NCBI RefSeq assembly: GCF_020283565.1
Contig: NC_060063.1
Span: forward strand, 33,628,635 to 33,692,634
Direction of reading: 5' to 3'
From: Trifolium pratense
Taxonomy: Eukaryota > Streptophyta > Magnoliopsida > Fabales > Fabaceae
DNA length: 64,000 nucleotides
Made by a program: the position numbers and the translations under genes. Below are positions 12,550-22,425 of this stretch, in pieces; the first letter of the stretch is position 1; every line of letters begins with the position of its first letter. The notes under the pieces were generated by a model that saw nothing but the letters and a program-made list of their open reading frames with translations, had not been told where the DNA came from and made no database searches.

Positions 12550-12912
12550 ATGCCTGCTTCACATAAAAACAATAAGAAACGAGTATTTCAAGAAAAATCA
12601 AGAAGAATGAGAAGGTTTAGTTCACGTATCGCAGAATTTCGGAGAAAGAAAGAAGAAGAGAAACGCGAAAAAGATGAGAAAGATAAAGAAGACGACAAGA
12701 AACCACAAGATGCTGAGATTATAATCATCTCATCAGATTCTGAAGCTGAAGAGAATGAAGATGATGCTGACTATGTTGAGTTCTTGGCTGGCTATGTTCC
12801 AGAAGAAGAACAAGAAGAAGAAGAAGAGCAAAACCCAGATCCCATAGAAATTTCATCAGAGGATGCTGAGGAGAAATCTGAGATTTCTTCTGAGTATTAT
12901 CCATCTGACTAG
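12550..12912 (+). CDS. Antisense acidic ORF inside element B
   Basis: This 120-codon ORF starts with ATG and lies on the strand opposite to all other element B genes, between the envelope-like ORF and the 3' LTR. The N-terminal 50 residues are strongly basic (clusters such as KNNKKR and RRMRRF) and could act as a nuclear localisation signal. The rest is Glu/Asp-rich with SSDSEAEENEDD-like blocks. After the stop is a T-rich stretch with an AATGAA-like signal near 12968. Antisense ORFs are known from some plant Tat/Ogre gypsy elements; I do not know of one described for this copia group. It could also be a chance ORF in purine-rich DNA. No function is assigned. Confidence 0.4.
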   Translation: MPASHKNNKKRVFQEKSRRMRRFSSRIAEFRRKKEEEKREKDEKDKEDDKKPQDAEIIIISSDSEAEENEDDADYVEFLAGYVPEEEQEEEEEQNPDPIEISSEDAEEKSEISSEYYPSD

Positions 12913-13176
12913 GATTAGGTTGTCTTTTTCTTTCTTTTACCAATGTACTCAACATTGTTAGATCATTAATGAAAATTTTCTTTTAAAATCATCTTGTGTT
13001 CTTATGTTCTTGTTTATCAAAGAAAATTAGCACACAAAAAAAATAACAAATCACATAACTAAGTTAAAATCCCAAAATAAAAATTGTTCAGAAATTATAA
13101 AAATAAGGTAAAGAAAATATGAATATCAAGTTCAGACGATAAAAAAAATCATAAGAGACATAAAGTGCAAAGAATC
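12913..13176. other. Spacer between antisense ORF and envelope-like ORF of element B
   Basis: AT-rich, with A-runs near 13037-13046 and 13140-13148. This convergent intergenic stretch probably holds the 3' ends of both transcripts. No gene is seen. Confidence 0.5.
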
Positions 13177-15817
13177 CTAAGGTTTCTTAAGAAAGGCTAA
13201 GAGCTGGTCAAATTTGTCATTCAGAGACCCCACGTTGGAAACTAGACCATCCACTTTAGATTCCAGGTTGAGATGAGCTGTCCTTTGCCTTTCCAAACCT
13301 TCTTGTTGTTCCCTCAGAGCTTCTTGAAATATCTGCAGCTGATCTACAACCACAGGAGCTTGATCTTCAACCAAAGGTGCCTTTCCTTTATCAGAAGAGG
13401 GTTCACCTTCCTCTGGATAATCAATCATCAGAATATCAGCAACTGGAGCATCCTCTTGGTTCAGCTCAGGGATTTCTTCAGCAAGTCTTGCAGCAGCTTC
13501 AGCTAGACGTTCATTCTCAATCCGTTGATCCTCAAGACTCTTGAACAATTTAGAATCCACCCAGCATTCCTTAAACACAGACATATGCCTTGCAGTAGCA
13601 GCAATAGCAGCAAGCTTAGCACGCTCATGCTCTTCATGATTGAACTCAGTCAGGCGTTTCAAGCTAGCTCTTGCTAAGTTGTCCTTCAGCAGATGTACCA
13701 AATCCAAATCCCGTTGCCCAATCACAGTCTTGATTTCATCACCCATAGCATCCAGAGCTTTGCAAATTCTAGCTTTGATTAGTGACACCTCCATATCCAC
13801 ATCAGAGGGACACACCAAAAACTTGTCCTGAATGTGTGATAACCGAAGTAAATCATCATAAAGCTGATTGGAGAGGTTACCAAAAGGGTCAAAGGATGAG
13901 GGTAAGATATTGGGAATGGTAGAGTGTTTTGTGGATTCATTAGCAGGGTTCTGCTTCTGAAGGTTTAGGGGCACAAGTATGAATGCGTGGATTAGGTTCA
14001 GGAGTTGATTCAGAGGAAGAGATGTCAGATGTTGATTCAGGATAAATGTGTTCAGGTGATGGTTCAGGAGATTTGTGTTCAGGGGTTGGTTCAGGAGCAA
14101 TTTGTTCAGGGATTGGTTCAGGAGATTTATTTGGAGAGGGTTGTTTGGTGGGAGAGGTTTGTTCAGCAGTTGGAATATCTGGTTGCGGTTCAGATGGAGG
14201 AATGTCAGGTGATTGTTTTTGTGGTTGAGGTAGAGGTAGAGGTGATTTTGGTTTAGGAGGTGAGCTAGATTTGTGGGTTTCATGAGAATGAGGCTAATTA
14301 TTTAGGGGGTCAGGGCTGAGGTGTTTTTCTAGTTCAGAAAGAGGGTTATCAGAAGGTGAAATGTTGGGAAGAATAGTTCTAAGTGGTTTGGTAAACCCTA
14401 TTCCAATTTCAGCTTCATTAAAGATGTACTGAGGAGATTTACCTTTAGGATCAGGGACATGTTTCTGATGCATCCTGGTACTCAGAGTTTCTTCATCAGA
14501 CTCAGTTTCTGAATCAGACTGAGATTCAGAGGAGTCACTTTCTTCACTTTCCTCTTCATCATCAACAATAATTGGCTTCTTTGATGAAGTTGCAGCAGCT
14601 TTTCCAAACAAAGCTTCATGTTTCCTTTTAGTTCTTTGCTCAGCAGCAGCTTCTTCTACTTTAACCTTCTTCTGAGCAAGAAGATCTGATTTTCCTTGCA
14701 CAGCTTTCCTCTTAGGTTTCCTCTTAGGATTATACATGTTTACAGGAGCTGGAGGGACCATACTCCTATCAACATTATAACCTTCATCCTTAAGAACTTT
14801 CAGATAATCTTGAATGATGTGCTCAGCATCCATTTCAGAGATTACTGGATATCCATCCACATACAAGCGATCTTCCAAACTAACTCTAAATGCTTGTTTA
14901 GGTTGAACCAGCTTGGTGTCAATTAAGTGCATCTTTGTTAAGAAGCTTGCATTCAGAACTTCTGGCGAGAGCTTCTGAGCCATAAGTTCTGGATAGAACT
15001 TCTTCAGATTCTGAACAATGTGACCTTGGAAGAGAAGATCTGAAAGCAGTCTAGGATAAACAATGGTTGTTTTCCTCTGAGACTTGCTTGCGAAGATGGC
15101 TTCACAGACCCTCTCAAAGAAGTATTTACCCAGATTTACTTTCCTTTCAGTCAGAAGAAAGTAAATTAAATGACGATGAGGCCATGAGATAGTATCAGTA
15201 CCACCAACTCTTGGACTGATAGTTGACAAAATAATCTTGAAAAGAACCCTGCACTCATCTGTCAATCCTTTAACCTTTCCTTTCAACTTCATGTCAATGC
15301 ACATCCTGTGCAGAAGTTCGTCTCTGAATCTTGTATCCTTCTCAAAATCATCTAGAACCAAACCAGAGTTGTCCAAACCCAACAAAGCATTGAAGTGAAT
15401 TGGAGTGAAGGTAAGATTGATACCACAGATATTAGACCTAATCTGTGTACCAGTGAACTCCAAAAGACCCATCTCCTTCCTAGTTTTTCCTTTCAGACTA
15501 GGATCTCTTTCGATTGCTGCAAGTTCTTCTTGCTTTGCTTCAAACTTTGTAAAAACTCTTGTTTTCATCCAGAATTTCTTCAAAAGATCTGGATAAATGG
15601 GACCATTTAGCATATCAAAGTACTTATTCCATCCTTGAGCAGAGAAGTACGGCTTCACATCATACCCATTTTCCTTTAGACTTTCAAAATCGACCATCTT
15701 CTCAGGTAGTAACGTCAGTTGAGATTCTGGGAATTCCATCTCGTTCCCAACAATCTGAAGGTGTCTGAACATAAACGGAGGGATCTTTGTTGTTGAAGAA
15801 GATGAAGTACCATCCAT
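13177..15817 (-). pseudogene. Element B envelope-like / plant transposon protein ORF, nonsense plus frameshift
   Basis: The chosen ATG at 15817 begins MDGTSSSS; the frame is open upstream to 16015. The first 500 residues include the conserved plant transposon protein domain (blocks FSAQGWNKYFD, GINLTFTPIHFNALLGL, TISWPHRHLIYFLL) and then a Lys-rich segment and an acidic Ser/Glu segment. A TAG at 14294-14296 stops the frame. The same frame then continues through a Pro-rich region with SPEP/PEQ-type repeats to a stop near 13955. From there the coding signal moves to the frame that ends at 13177, indicating an indel around 13930-13960. The C-terminal 250 residues are helical and coiled-coil-like, ending SLNDKFDQLLAFLKKP. 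The Leu/Asn-rich reading of 13960-14283 in the last frame is an artefact of the Pro-rich DNA. Confidence 0.8.
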
Positions 15818-16265
15818 GATGGAGTTTAGGTAAGGGTAGGAACTAATGAGAGAGAAAGAAAAATTTTGTTGAAGGTTTAGAGAGAAAAGAAAGTGTAGGT
15901 TGTGAAAGTGAGAAGTGTGCAAGTGTATTGTGTAAGTTTTATTTAAATGCACACAGTTAACACGAAAATAGCAAATTTGGGAAGTTACGCTAATTGACAG
16001 AAAGTTGAATACCAAAAATCATCATTAACCACCCACTACCTGACACACGTAGACCACGTGCAGAAATTTACTCGGTAACTTCTATTTTAATGGACAACTG
16101 TTCAGCAGCGAATACTAAACGTTTCCCACTTAAATAGTTCAGAGCCTCTGAGTTATTTAAAATTCTCTATCAGAGTTAAGTACTTCAGAGCTTGTGTTTC
16201 AGATGTTCTGAATCATAAGTTCTGATATACATAACCTCTTACACTTTAAATGCCAAAAAAAAATT
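15818..16265 (-). other. Element B spacer between pol and envelope-like ORF
   Basis: No conserved protein is seen here. The pol stop at 16266 is TGA followed by AAT TTT, not a readthrough context, and the next ORF is in another frame. Element B therefore cannot use the stop-suppression route predicted for A and C. A subgenomic or spliced message is the likely alternative (inference). Confidence 0.5.
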
Positions 16266-18151
16266 TCATTCAGAGATTGAAAACATGTTCAGATGTTTCT
16301 TTATAAAATCAAATCTTTCAACAGGTAAGGCTTTAGTAAATATGTCAGCCCATTGATTTTCAGTATCAACAAACTTAATATCTATAATGCCTCTCTGAAC
16401 ATAATCTCTGATAAAATGGTGTTTTATTTCAATATGTTTGGCTCTAGAGTGTAGGATAGGATTATTAGATAAATGAATGGCTGCAGTATTATCACAATAT
16501 AAAGGAATATTGTGACTGCTTACCTGATAATCTTCTAACTGATATTTTAGCCAGAGTAGTTGTGTGCAACACTTAGCTGCTGAAATGTATTCTGCTTCTG
16601 CTGTAGACAAAGCTATAGTAGTTTGTCTCTTACTAGCCCAGGAGATAAGGTTTTCACCAACAAATTGACAATTGCCACTTGTGGATTTTCTTTCAAGTTT
16701 ATCTCCAGCATAGTCAGCATCACAGAATCCATTTAGCACATAATCATTGGATTTCTTATAGAGAAGTCCAAGATTAGTTGTTCCTTTCAGATACCTAAAG
16801 ATTCTCTTTACAGCAGTAAGATGAGATTCTCTAGGATCTGACTGGAATCTTGCACATAAGCAAACACTGAATAAAATATCTGGTCTAGAGGCTGTCAGAT
16901 AGAGTAAGGAACCAATCATACCTCTGTAGACCTTTTGATCTATTTTTCCTTCATTGTCTGACTTGCTCATGTTGGTAGTTGAATGCATAGGAGTGTTCAT
17001 TATCTTGCAGTCATCTAGATTGAATTTCTTCAGAAGTTCCTTGGTATATTTTGATTGATGAACATAAGTTCCTTCCTTCTTCTGATTGATTTGAATTCCA
17101 AGAAAGAATTTCAATTCTCCCATCATGCTCATTTCAAATTCATCCTGCATTATCTTAGAAAAATTCTTGCACAAGGAAGCATTAGTTGAACCAAAGATAA
17201 TATCATCAACATAAATTTGAATGATTAAAATGTCTTCTTTGGTTGTTTTTCTAAAGAGTGTGCAGTCAACCTTCCCTTTCTCAAAACCCTTTTCAAGAAG
17301 GAAATTACTGAGTCTATCATACCAAGCTCTTGGAGCTTGTTTCAGACCATACAGTGATTTCTTCAATTTGAAAACATGTTCTGGGTTTGAGACATCTTCA
17401 AAACCAGGAGGTTGCTTAACATACACTTCTTTAGAAATAAAACCATTTAAGAAGGCACTCTTAACATCCATCTGATACAAAGTTATTCCATGATTAACAG
17501 CATAAGATAGAAGTAACCTGATTGCTTCAAGTCTAGCAACTGGTGCAAATGTTTCAGTATAGTCAATCCCCTCTTGCTGACTATAACCTTGTGCAACCAA
17601 TCTAGCCTTGTTTCTTACCACTTCACCTTGTTCATTCAGCTTGTTTCTGAATACCCATTTTGTTCCAATAATGTTCTTGTGTGAAGGTTTGGGCACTAAA
17701 GTCCATACATCATTCCTTTGAAATTGATTCAGCTCTTCTTGCATTGCTACAATCCAAGCATCATCTTTTAGAGCTTCATCAATCTTTGAAGGTTCCATCA
17801 TTGAGATAAGACCAACTAAAGATTCCTCATTTCTCAGTTGAGATCTTGTCTTCATTGGACTATCTTTGTTGCCTAAGATCAGTTCCTCTGGATGTGATGA
17901 TTTGTATTTGAAAGTGTTTCTTGGGGGCTCATCATCTTCAGACTCATTAACATCAGGTTCAGCAATTGCTTCAGTTCTTTGTTGTTCAGAGTCTGTAGGA
18001 ACTGTTATGTTCAGAGGTTCTTCAGAGAATGGATGTTCTGAGTAGTTTGGAATATCTGAATATTGATCCTCTGATACCTGAAATCTAGACAAACCTTCCA
18101 CAAGCTCTGACACTTGGTCAGGCTCTTTGTCATCAAATTTGACATGCATAG
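16266..18151 (-). CDS. Element B pol, 3' part: reverse transcriptase and RNase H
   Basis: This is the C-terminal portion of the B polyprotein, separated from its 5' part (28374-29612) by element C. It shows the RVT_2 start ([21 protein letters not shown]), the catalytic YVDD motif, [16 protein letters not shown], and a complete RNase H end ([11 protein letters not shown], then [16 protein letters not shown]). The frame is open across the whole segment and ends at TGA (16266-16268). The residues coded at the junction run on from those at 28374, so the damage is purely the insertion. Residues upstream of 18151 in this frame come from the element C LTR and are not part of the protein. It cannot be expressed as an intact polyprotein. 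Confidence 0.92.
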
Positions 18152-19144
18152 TGAAATTCTGGCACACTAGTAACACGATGTTGAAAACGATGCTTCACCA
18201 CTGCAATACACTTTTAATGCGTGAATGATCCAACATCCAACAGCGCATACAACATGAATAAAAAACTTAACAGACTGAAAATAAATTAACACAGTAATTT
18301 GTTAACCCAGTTCAGCATAAGCCTACTCTGGGGGATACCAATCCAGGAGTGAATCCACTATGACAGTATTAGTTTGAAGCCCTCACTAAACTTCCAGTTT
18401 ATGACTTCTCACCTAATCACCACCCGTGCTATATTCTACCTAAGACACACCTAGGTATGAGAACCTCCGCTCACCTCCTCTTGACCACAGACTCTGTGAT
18501 CGTTACACAACACAGATAATTGATATGAAGTCACACTTCCTAAACATAGCTATTCCGTGCTTAAAAGCTTGGGAATACTTGACACACTATCTCCTTGCTT
18601 AGAAGCTCCAGAGATATTACAACACAATAACACAATTCTCAGACTTGCATCAGGGTGATACAAGCACAAGAAAAACAGTACACACTAAAACCTAAACACA
18701 CGCTTTGTGAAATTCAATGACGGCTTCAGTTATTTGCACAAGGGTTCAGTCACCCTATAAATAACCTGAGCAACTAACATGGGCTAGGTCTTGAATTGGG
18801 CTTCAAACTTGTATCAGGTCCGAAAGTTCCTTCAAGGAATATTCTTCGAGCAAATGTTTTGTTTCCATAAATAAGAGATTCTTTCTGAAACAAAACTAGG
18901 TCATGGCCGCCTTCTGGAGCATTAGGAAAGGCGCTGCTTGCCATACAAGTAAAATCACGTGGATTCCTTTTATAGAATAAGGCGCGAGATTTAATGATAA
19001 CAGGCCCGGCCCACTGGATGTGGTATCCAATGTTGAAGCATTCTGCGCAACATCTTGCTTGAACTTGATGGTGAAGCATTCTGCTCCACATCTGGCTTGA
19101 TCATTTGTTTTAGCAAAATGAGGCCAAACTTTAAAACACCAACA
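18152..19144 (-). repeat. 3' LTR of element C
   Basis: This is a direct repeat of 27381-28373, ending CCAACA on the plus strand (TGTTGG on its own strand). A TATA-like block lies at about 18755-18763 on the plus strand (own strand TATTTATAG). The 105-codon minus-strand ORF inside recurs in both LTRs and is not considered a gene. Confidence 0.95.
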
Positions 19145-19929
19145 ATCTCCCCCTTTGGCAATTTTTGGCTAAAACAATTTGTGATTATTTCAACCAATCT
19201 AGAGAGATACAATAACTACCTTTCTTCAACTCAACATAGGCACACAGTCATGAAGTAAAGTAGAACAATCTTCAAATGCATTTTCAAATGCTCCTCATAT
19301 GAAAAACGCAATCAAATATAGAAGTATCGCACTAGAGTATCAGAGACATACACAGCGGAATAATGAGCACAACTAGCCTCACAGGATATACGCCAATAGA
19401 GAGTATATAGATTCTCATGAAAGAGACACTGGGGAAAAATAAATTCCCTCAACGCTGAGAAAAATAAATTCTCAGGAATATTGATGCTTCAACATTCATT
19501 AGCACCTTGCATGGTGTGAGTAAAGCACTTGCTGCTCCCCCTTAATATCAGAGACGAGTAAATATTTTAAACAAGTAATTTTTACTCCCCCTAAAAACAT
19601 GCATACCAGATAAACACATATGCATAGTATATCAGAACTTTTACTCCCCCTCAACTCCCGCATTACTACCTGTAGCTTGATGATGCAACATCAGGTAGCA
19701 CATCCTCATGGCACATCACATCATATCAGAGAGCATATATTTATCTGATATCAGATACACTACTCCCCCTTTTTAGCCAGAAATTAGACAAACATGGTCT
19801 TCATAGAGCATAAAGAAAAATATCCAGAGTACCAGAATATAAAGTGCAGAGAGTACCAGAAATTATTACAGACCATGCACACTTGGTGCCAAATTCAAAA
19901 GATCAAATGCAAAAGTGAAATAAAGAAAG
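19145..19929 (-). other. Element C polypurine tract and 3' noncoding region
   Basis: The functional tract (plus strand ATCTCCCCCTTT) abuts the LTR at 19145. Four more CTCCCCCT-type motifs occur near 19534-19543, 19584-19592, 19643-19651 and 19762-19774. No gene is seen. Confidence 0.75.
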
Positions 19930-22179
19930 TTACACAGAGGCACTAGCACTAGAGTCACTTTCTTCTTCCTTATCTGAACCAGCTTCCTCTTCCTCACTAA
20001 CAGCATCAGCCATTTGCTCATCCATATCAGCAGCTGCAGCTTCTTCAAGCTTCAGAGCATGAATCATCCTTTCAAATTGCAGCTTCTTTTCATCCAGCTC
20101 CTTGCAATTTGCTTCCAGCATAGCAATTATCTCCTTCCTTGTCATGGGAGCATCTGTAGCAGCAGTTGATGAGCCAACAATGTCTGGAGCATGCTGTTGG
20201 CTATACAATTTCTGATGAATAGAGAGAGGTTCTGCTCTTGTCTTTGCAGACTCACCCTCATGTCTAATGCTAGGGTGCTGAGAAAATATGATATCACAGA
20301 GCAAAGTAGGGAAAGCAATGGGTTGCTTTGTAACAGAGGTCTTGGCATGTTGTACAATTTGATTGAAGATATAAAGACCAGCATTAAATTTTGTACCTGT
20401 GCCAATCATGTAGATCAATTTACCTAGCCCAGTAGCAACATCAGAGGAGTGGGTTGTGGGAACCCAGTTGACTGAAGCAATGCGATTCAGGATAGCATAC
20501 TTCAAGGTCAGCTTTACAGCAGGCACCTTTGCCTTCCTTGGCCAAATCTTCACCTGGTTAGCAGTAATGGTTTTGCAGATCACATTATTAGATACCCCAA
20601 AGTCAGGATGAGTCACATCAGGGTTATCAAGAGCCTTGTTGATAACAGCAGGGGAGAATTCCACACACTTTCCACGCACATAAACCTTCTGGTATTCTCT
20701 ATCCAGAGGATTGTCACATCCTGCAGGGATGTTGACCACAAACTCCCTTACCAGCTTCTCATAACAGGAGCCTAAACCCCTCACAGTCTTGATCATCAAG
20801 TTCACTACTTCTTCACACTCCAAGATATCTTTGCCTAATTCTCTTTCCAAGGCAAGTCTCCTTTTGCAGATAAGACCCCATCTTTGGGCATATGATGGAA
20901 GATGGAATGACACATTATCACAAGGAAAATCTTCAATCTCAGCAGGAACAGAGGCAGCTTTTCTTGCAGACATGGCCTTCTTCGTAGGAGGCTTGATGCT
21001 TGAAGCATCCTTTTCAGCATCAAAATCAGAGTCACTGGATGGTGCACTCTTCCTTTTCAGCACATTCTTCTTCTTCTCAGAGAGAGGTACAGACTTTCTC
21101 CAAGATTTCTTAGGACCATATTTGACAGGTTTTAGGGTAGAATCCCTAGTCTTCTTGGTCACAACAGGGGTGGTTTCAATAACAGGTACAGGTTTTGTTG
21201 TCCTGCTTCTCAGTCTTCTGCCAACACCTTTCTGAACAGGTTTGGCCTGTTGGTCTTCATCAGTTTCAATGTCATCCAAATCCACCATATTCTTGCCTTC
21301 AGTACCCGTTTTCTCAGAACCAGTAGCATCATTGTTCCCAGTAGCTTCTTTCTCTTTTTCTTTCTCAGGCTCAGAGTCAGCCACAATCACAGGAGTACCT
21401 CCATCGTTAGTTATCTCTTCGTCAGTAGAGGCTTCTGTATCAGAACTACTACCAAATGAATCAGTGAAGGCAGTATCATTGGAGTTTTGACGAGTTTTGG
21501 ATGGTTCAACATCCTTTGCAGCATCAATCAGTTTCTCGGATGCTCCAGCTTCCAACACATCATCAGGAATAGAATCCTTTTCTTTCACAGTTTTGTCACC
21601 AACCGCAGGGGTGACATTATCAGAAACAATTTCTTCCTCTTTCTCAGCCAAAGAGGTTTGACCAACAACTGGTTCAACAGTAACAGACCTAGATGTTTCT
21701 AGGGTTTCAGCAGATTTGGGGTTAACCGACAGAGTAGGTTTTTCTCCAACAACCTTTTCAACTTCAGATTTCTCAGTTTCACTATGAACCTTACTGGATG
21801 ATTCAACATTTGATTCAGTCGCTAATTTGACAGAGGTGTCAACATGCGATTCAACATTGGCAGTATCAAAGGGATTTTTGTTCAAGTACAAATCAAACAT
21901 GTTCAAACCCTTTTTAACAGACAATTCACCCTTTTTCTTCTCAGATTTACTAGAAATAGACTTGTTCGAGAGAGACGGAGAGGATTCACTTACTTTAGTA
22001 GGTTTCTCCTTTTTGTCGCTAGCCTTCGATTTTGACGATTTCTTCTTTGATTTAGTTGAAAGCACAGTCGTGATGGGTTCAGCATCAATGACAACAGTAG
22101 AACCTTTTGCTTTGGAGCGAGTTTTCACAGTATCATCAGTGGTGTTCTTGATTTGGGAAGGATCAGATTGTTGAGACAT
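19930..22179 (-). CDS. Element C envelope-like / plant transposon protein, intact
   Basis: This intact ORF codes 749 residues from the ATG at 22179 (MSQQSDPSQ). The frame is also open upstream to the pol TAG at 22423-22425, giving a longer readthrough form. Residues 1-400 are a low-complexity Lys/Ser/Glu region with basic patches. A conserved globular domain follows (CDNVSFHLPSYAQRWG, VYVRGKCVEFSPAVINKAL, KYAILNRIASVNWVPTTHS). The end is a short coiled coil (LEANCKELDEKKLQFERMI) and an acidic tail. It matches element A's interrupted ORF block for block, which identifies the lesion in A. No signal peptide or fusion-protein features are visible, so an actual envelope role is doubtful. A nuclear or RNA-binding role is only a guess from the basic patches. 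Confidence 0.88.
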   Translation of the reverse strand: MSQQSDPSQIKNTTDDTVKTRSKAKGSTVVIDAEPITTVLSTKSKKKSSKSKASDKKEKPTKVSESSPSLSNKSISSKSEKKKGELSVKKGLNMFDLYLNKNPFDTANVESHVDTSVKLATESNVESSSKVHSETEKSEVEKVVGEKPTLSVNPKSAETLETSRSVTVEPVVGQTSLAEKEEEIVSDNVTPAVGDKTVKEKDSIPDDVLEAGASEKLIDAAKDVEPSKTRQNSNDTAFTDSFGSSSDTEASTDEEITNDGGTPVIVADSEPEKEKEKEATGNNDATGSEKTGTEGKNMVDLDDIETDEDQQAKPVQKGVGRRLRSRTTKPVPVIETTPVVTKKTRDSTLKPVKYGPKKSWRKSVPLSEKKKNVLKRKSAPSSDSDFDAEKDASSIKPPTKKAMSARKAASVPAEIEDFPCDNVSFHLPSYAQRWGLICKRRLALERELGKDILECEEVVNLMIKTVRGLGSCYEKLVREFVVNIPAGCDNPLDREYQKVYVRGKCVEFSPAVINKALDNPDVTHPDFGVSNNVICKTITANQVKIWPRKAKVPAVKLTLKYAILNRIASVNWVPTTHSSDVATGLGKLIYMIGTGTKFNAGLYIFNQIVQHAKTSVTKQPIAFPTLLCDIIFSQHPSIRHEGESAKTRAEPLSIHQKLYSQQHAPDIVGSSTAATDAPMTRKEIIAMLEANCKELDEKKLQFERMIHALKLEEAAAADMDEQMADAVSEEEEAGSDKEEESDSSASASV

Positions 22180-22416
22180 GGTGATGAGATTTTTGTGAAT
22201 TTTGGTGATTGAGGGTGATGAACGAGATGATCCTAGTTTCCAAGAATGTGATAGAGTTGATAGGGAAGTTGAGAGTTTGAGAGAGAAAACACAATTGATG
22301 GAGAGATGAATGCGTGTAATGAGGTGGTTATGGAAAGTGTTTGATGTCTTTCCTAGATTTGCGTGCTCCACTAGTTGAAGAGAAGATAGAAGAGCGGTTG
22401 CACGCATATAGTGCTC

Positions 22417-22425
22417 TAACTGCTA
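22417..22425 (-). promoter_or_regulatory. Predicted stop-codon readthrough signal, element C
   Basis: On the minus strand the pol stop reads TAG CAG TTA, fitting UAG-CAR-YYA. The downstream frame is open with no further stop to the end of the 749-residue protein. The linker (about 81 codons) shares the blocks HANLGK and ITRI with element A's linker, as expected if it is translated. Confidence 0.78.

Noticed and set aside
18774..19091. 105-codon ORF in the C LTR, repeated at 28003-28320
   Set aside because: It lies in LTR sequence, has no start context or domain, and its two copies are explained by the LTR duplication.
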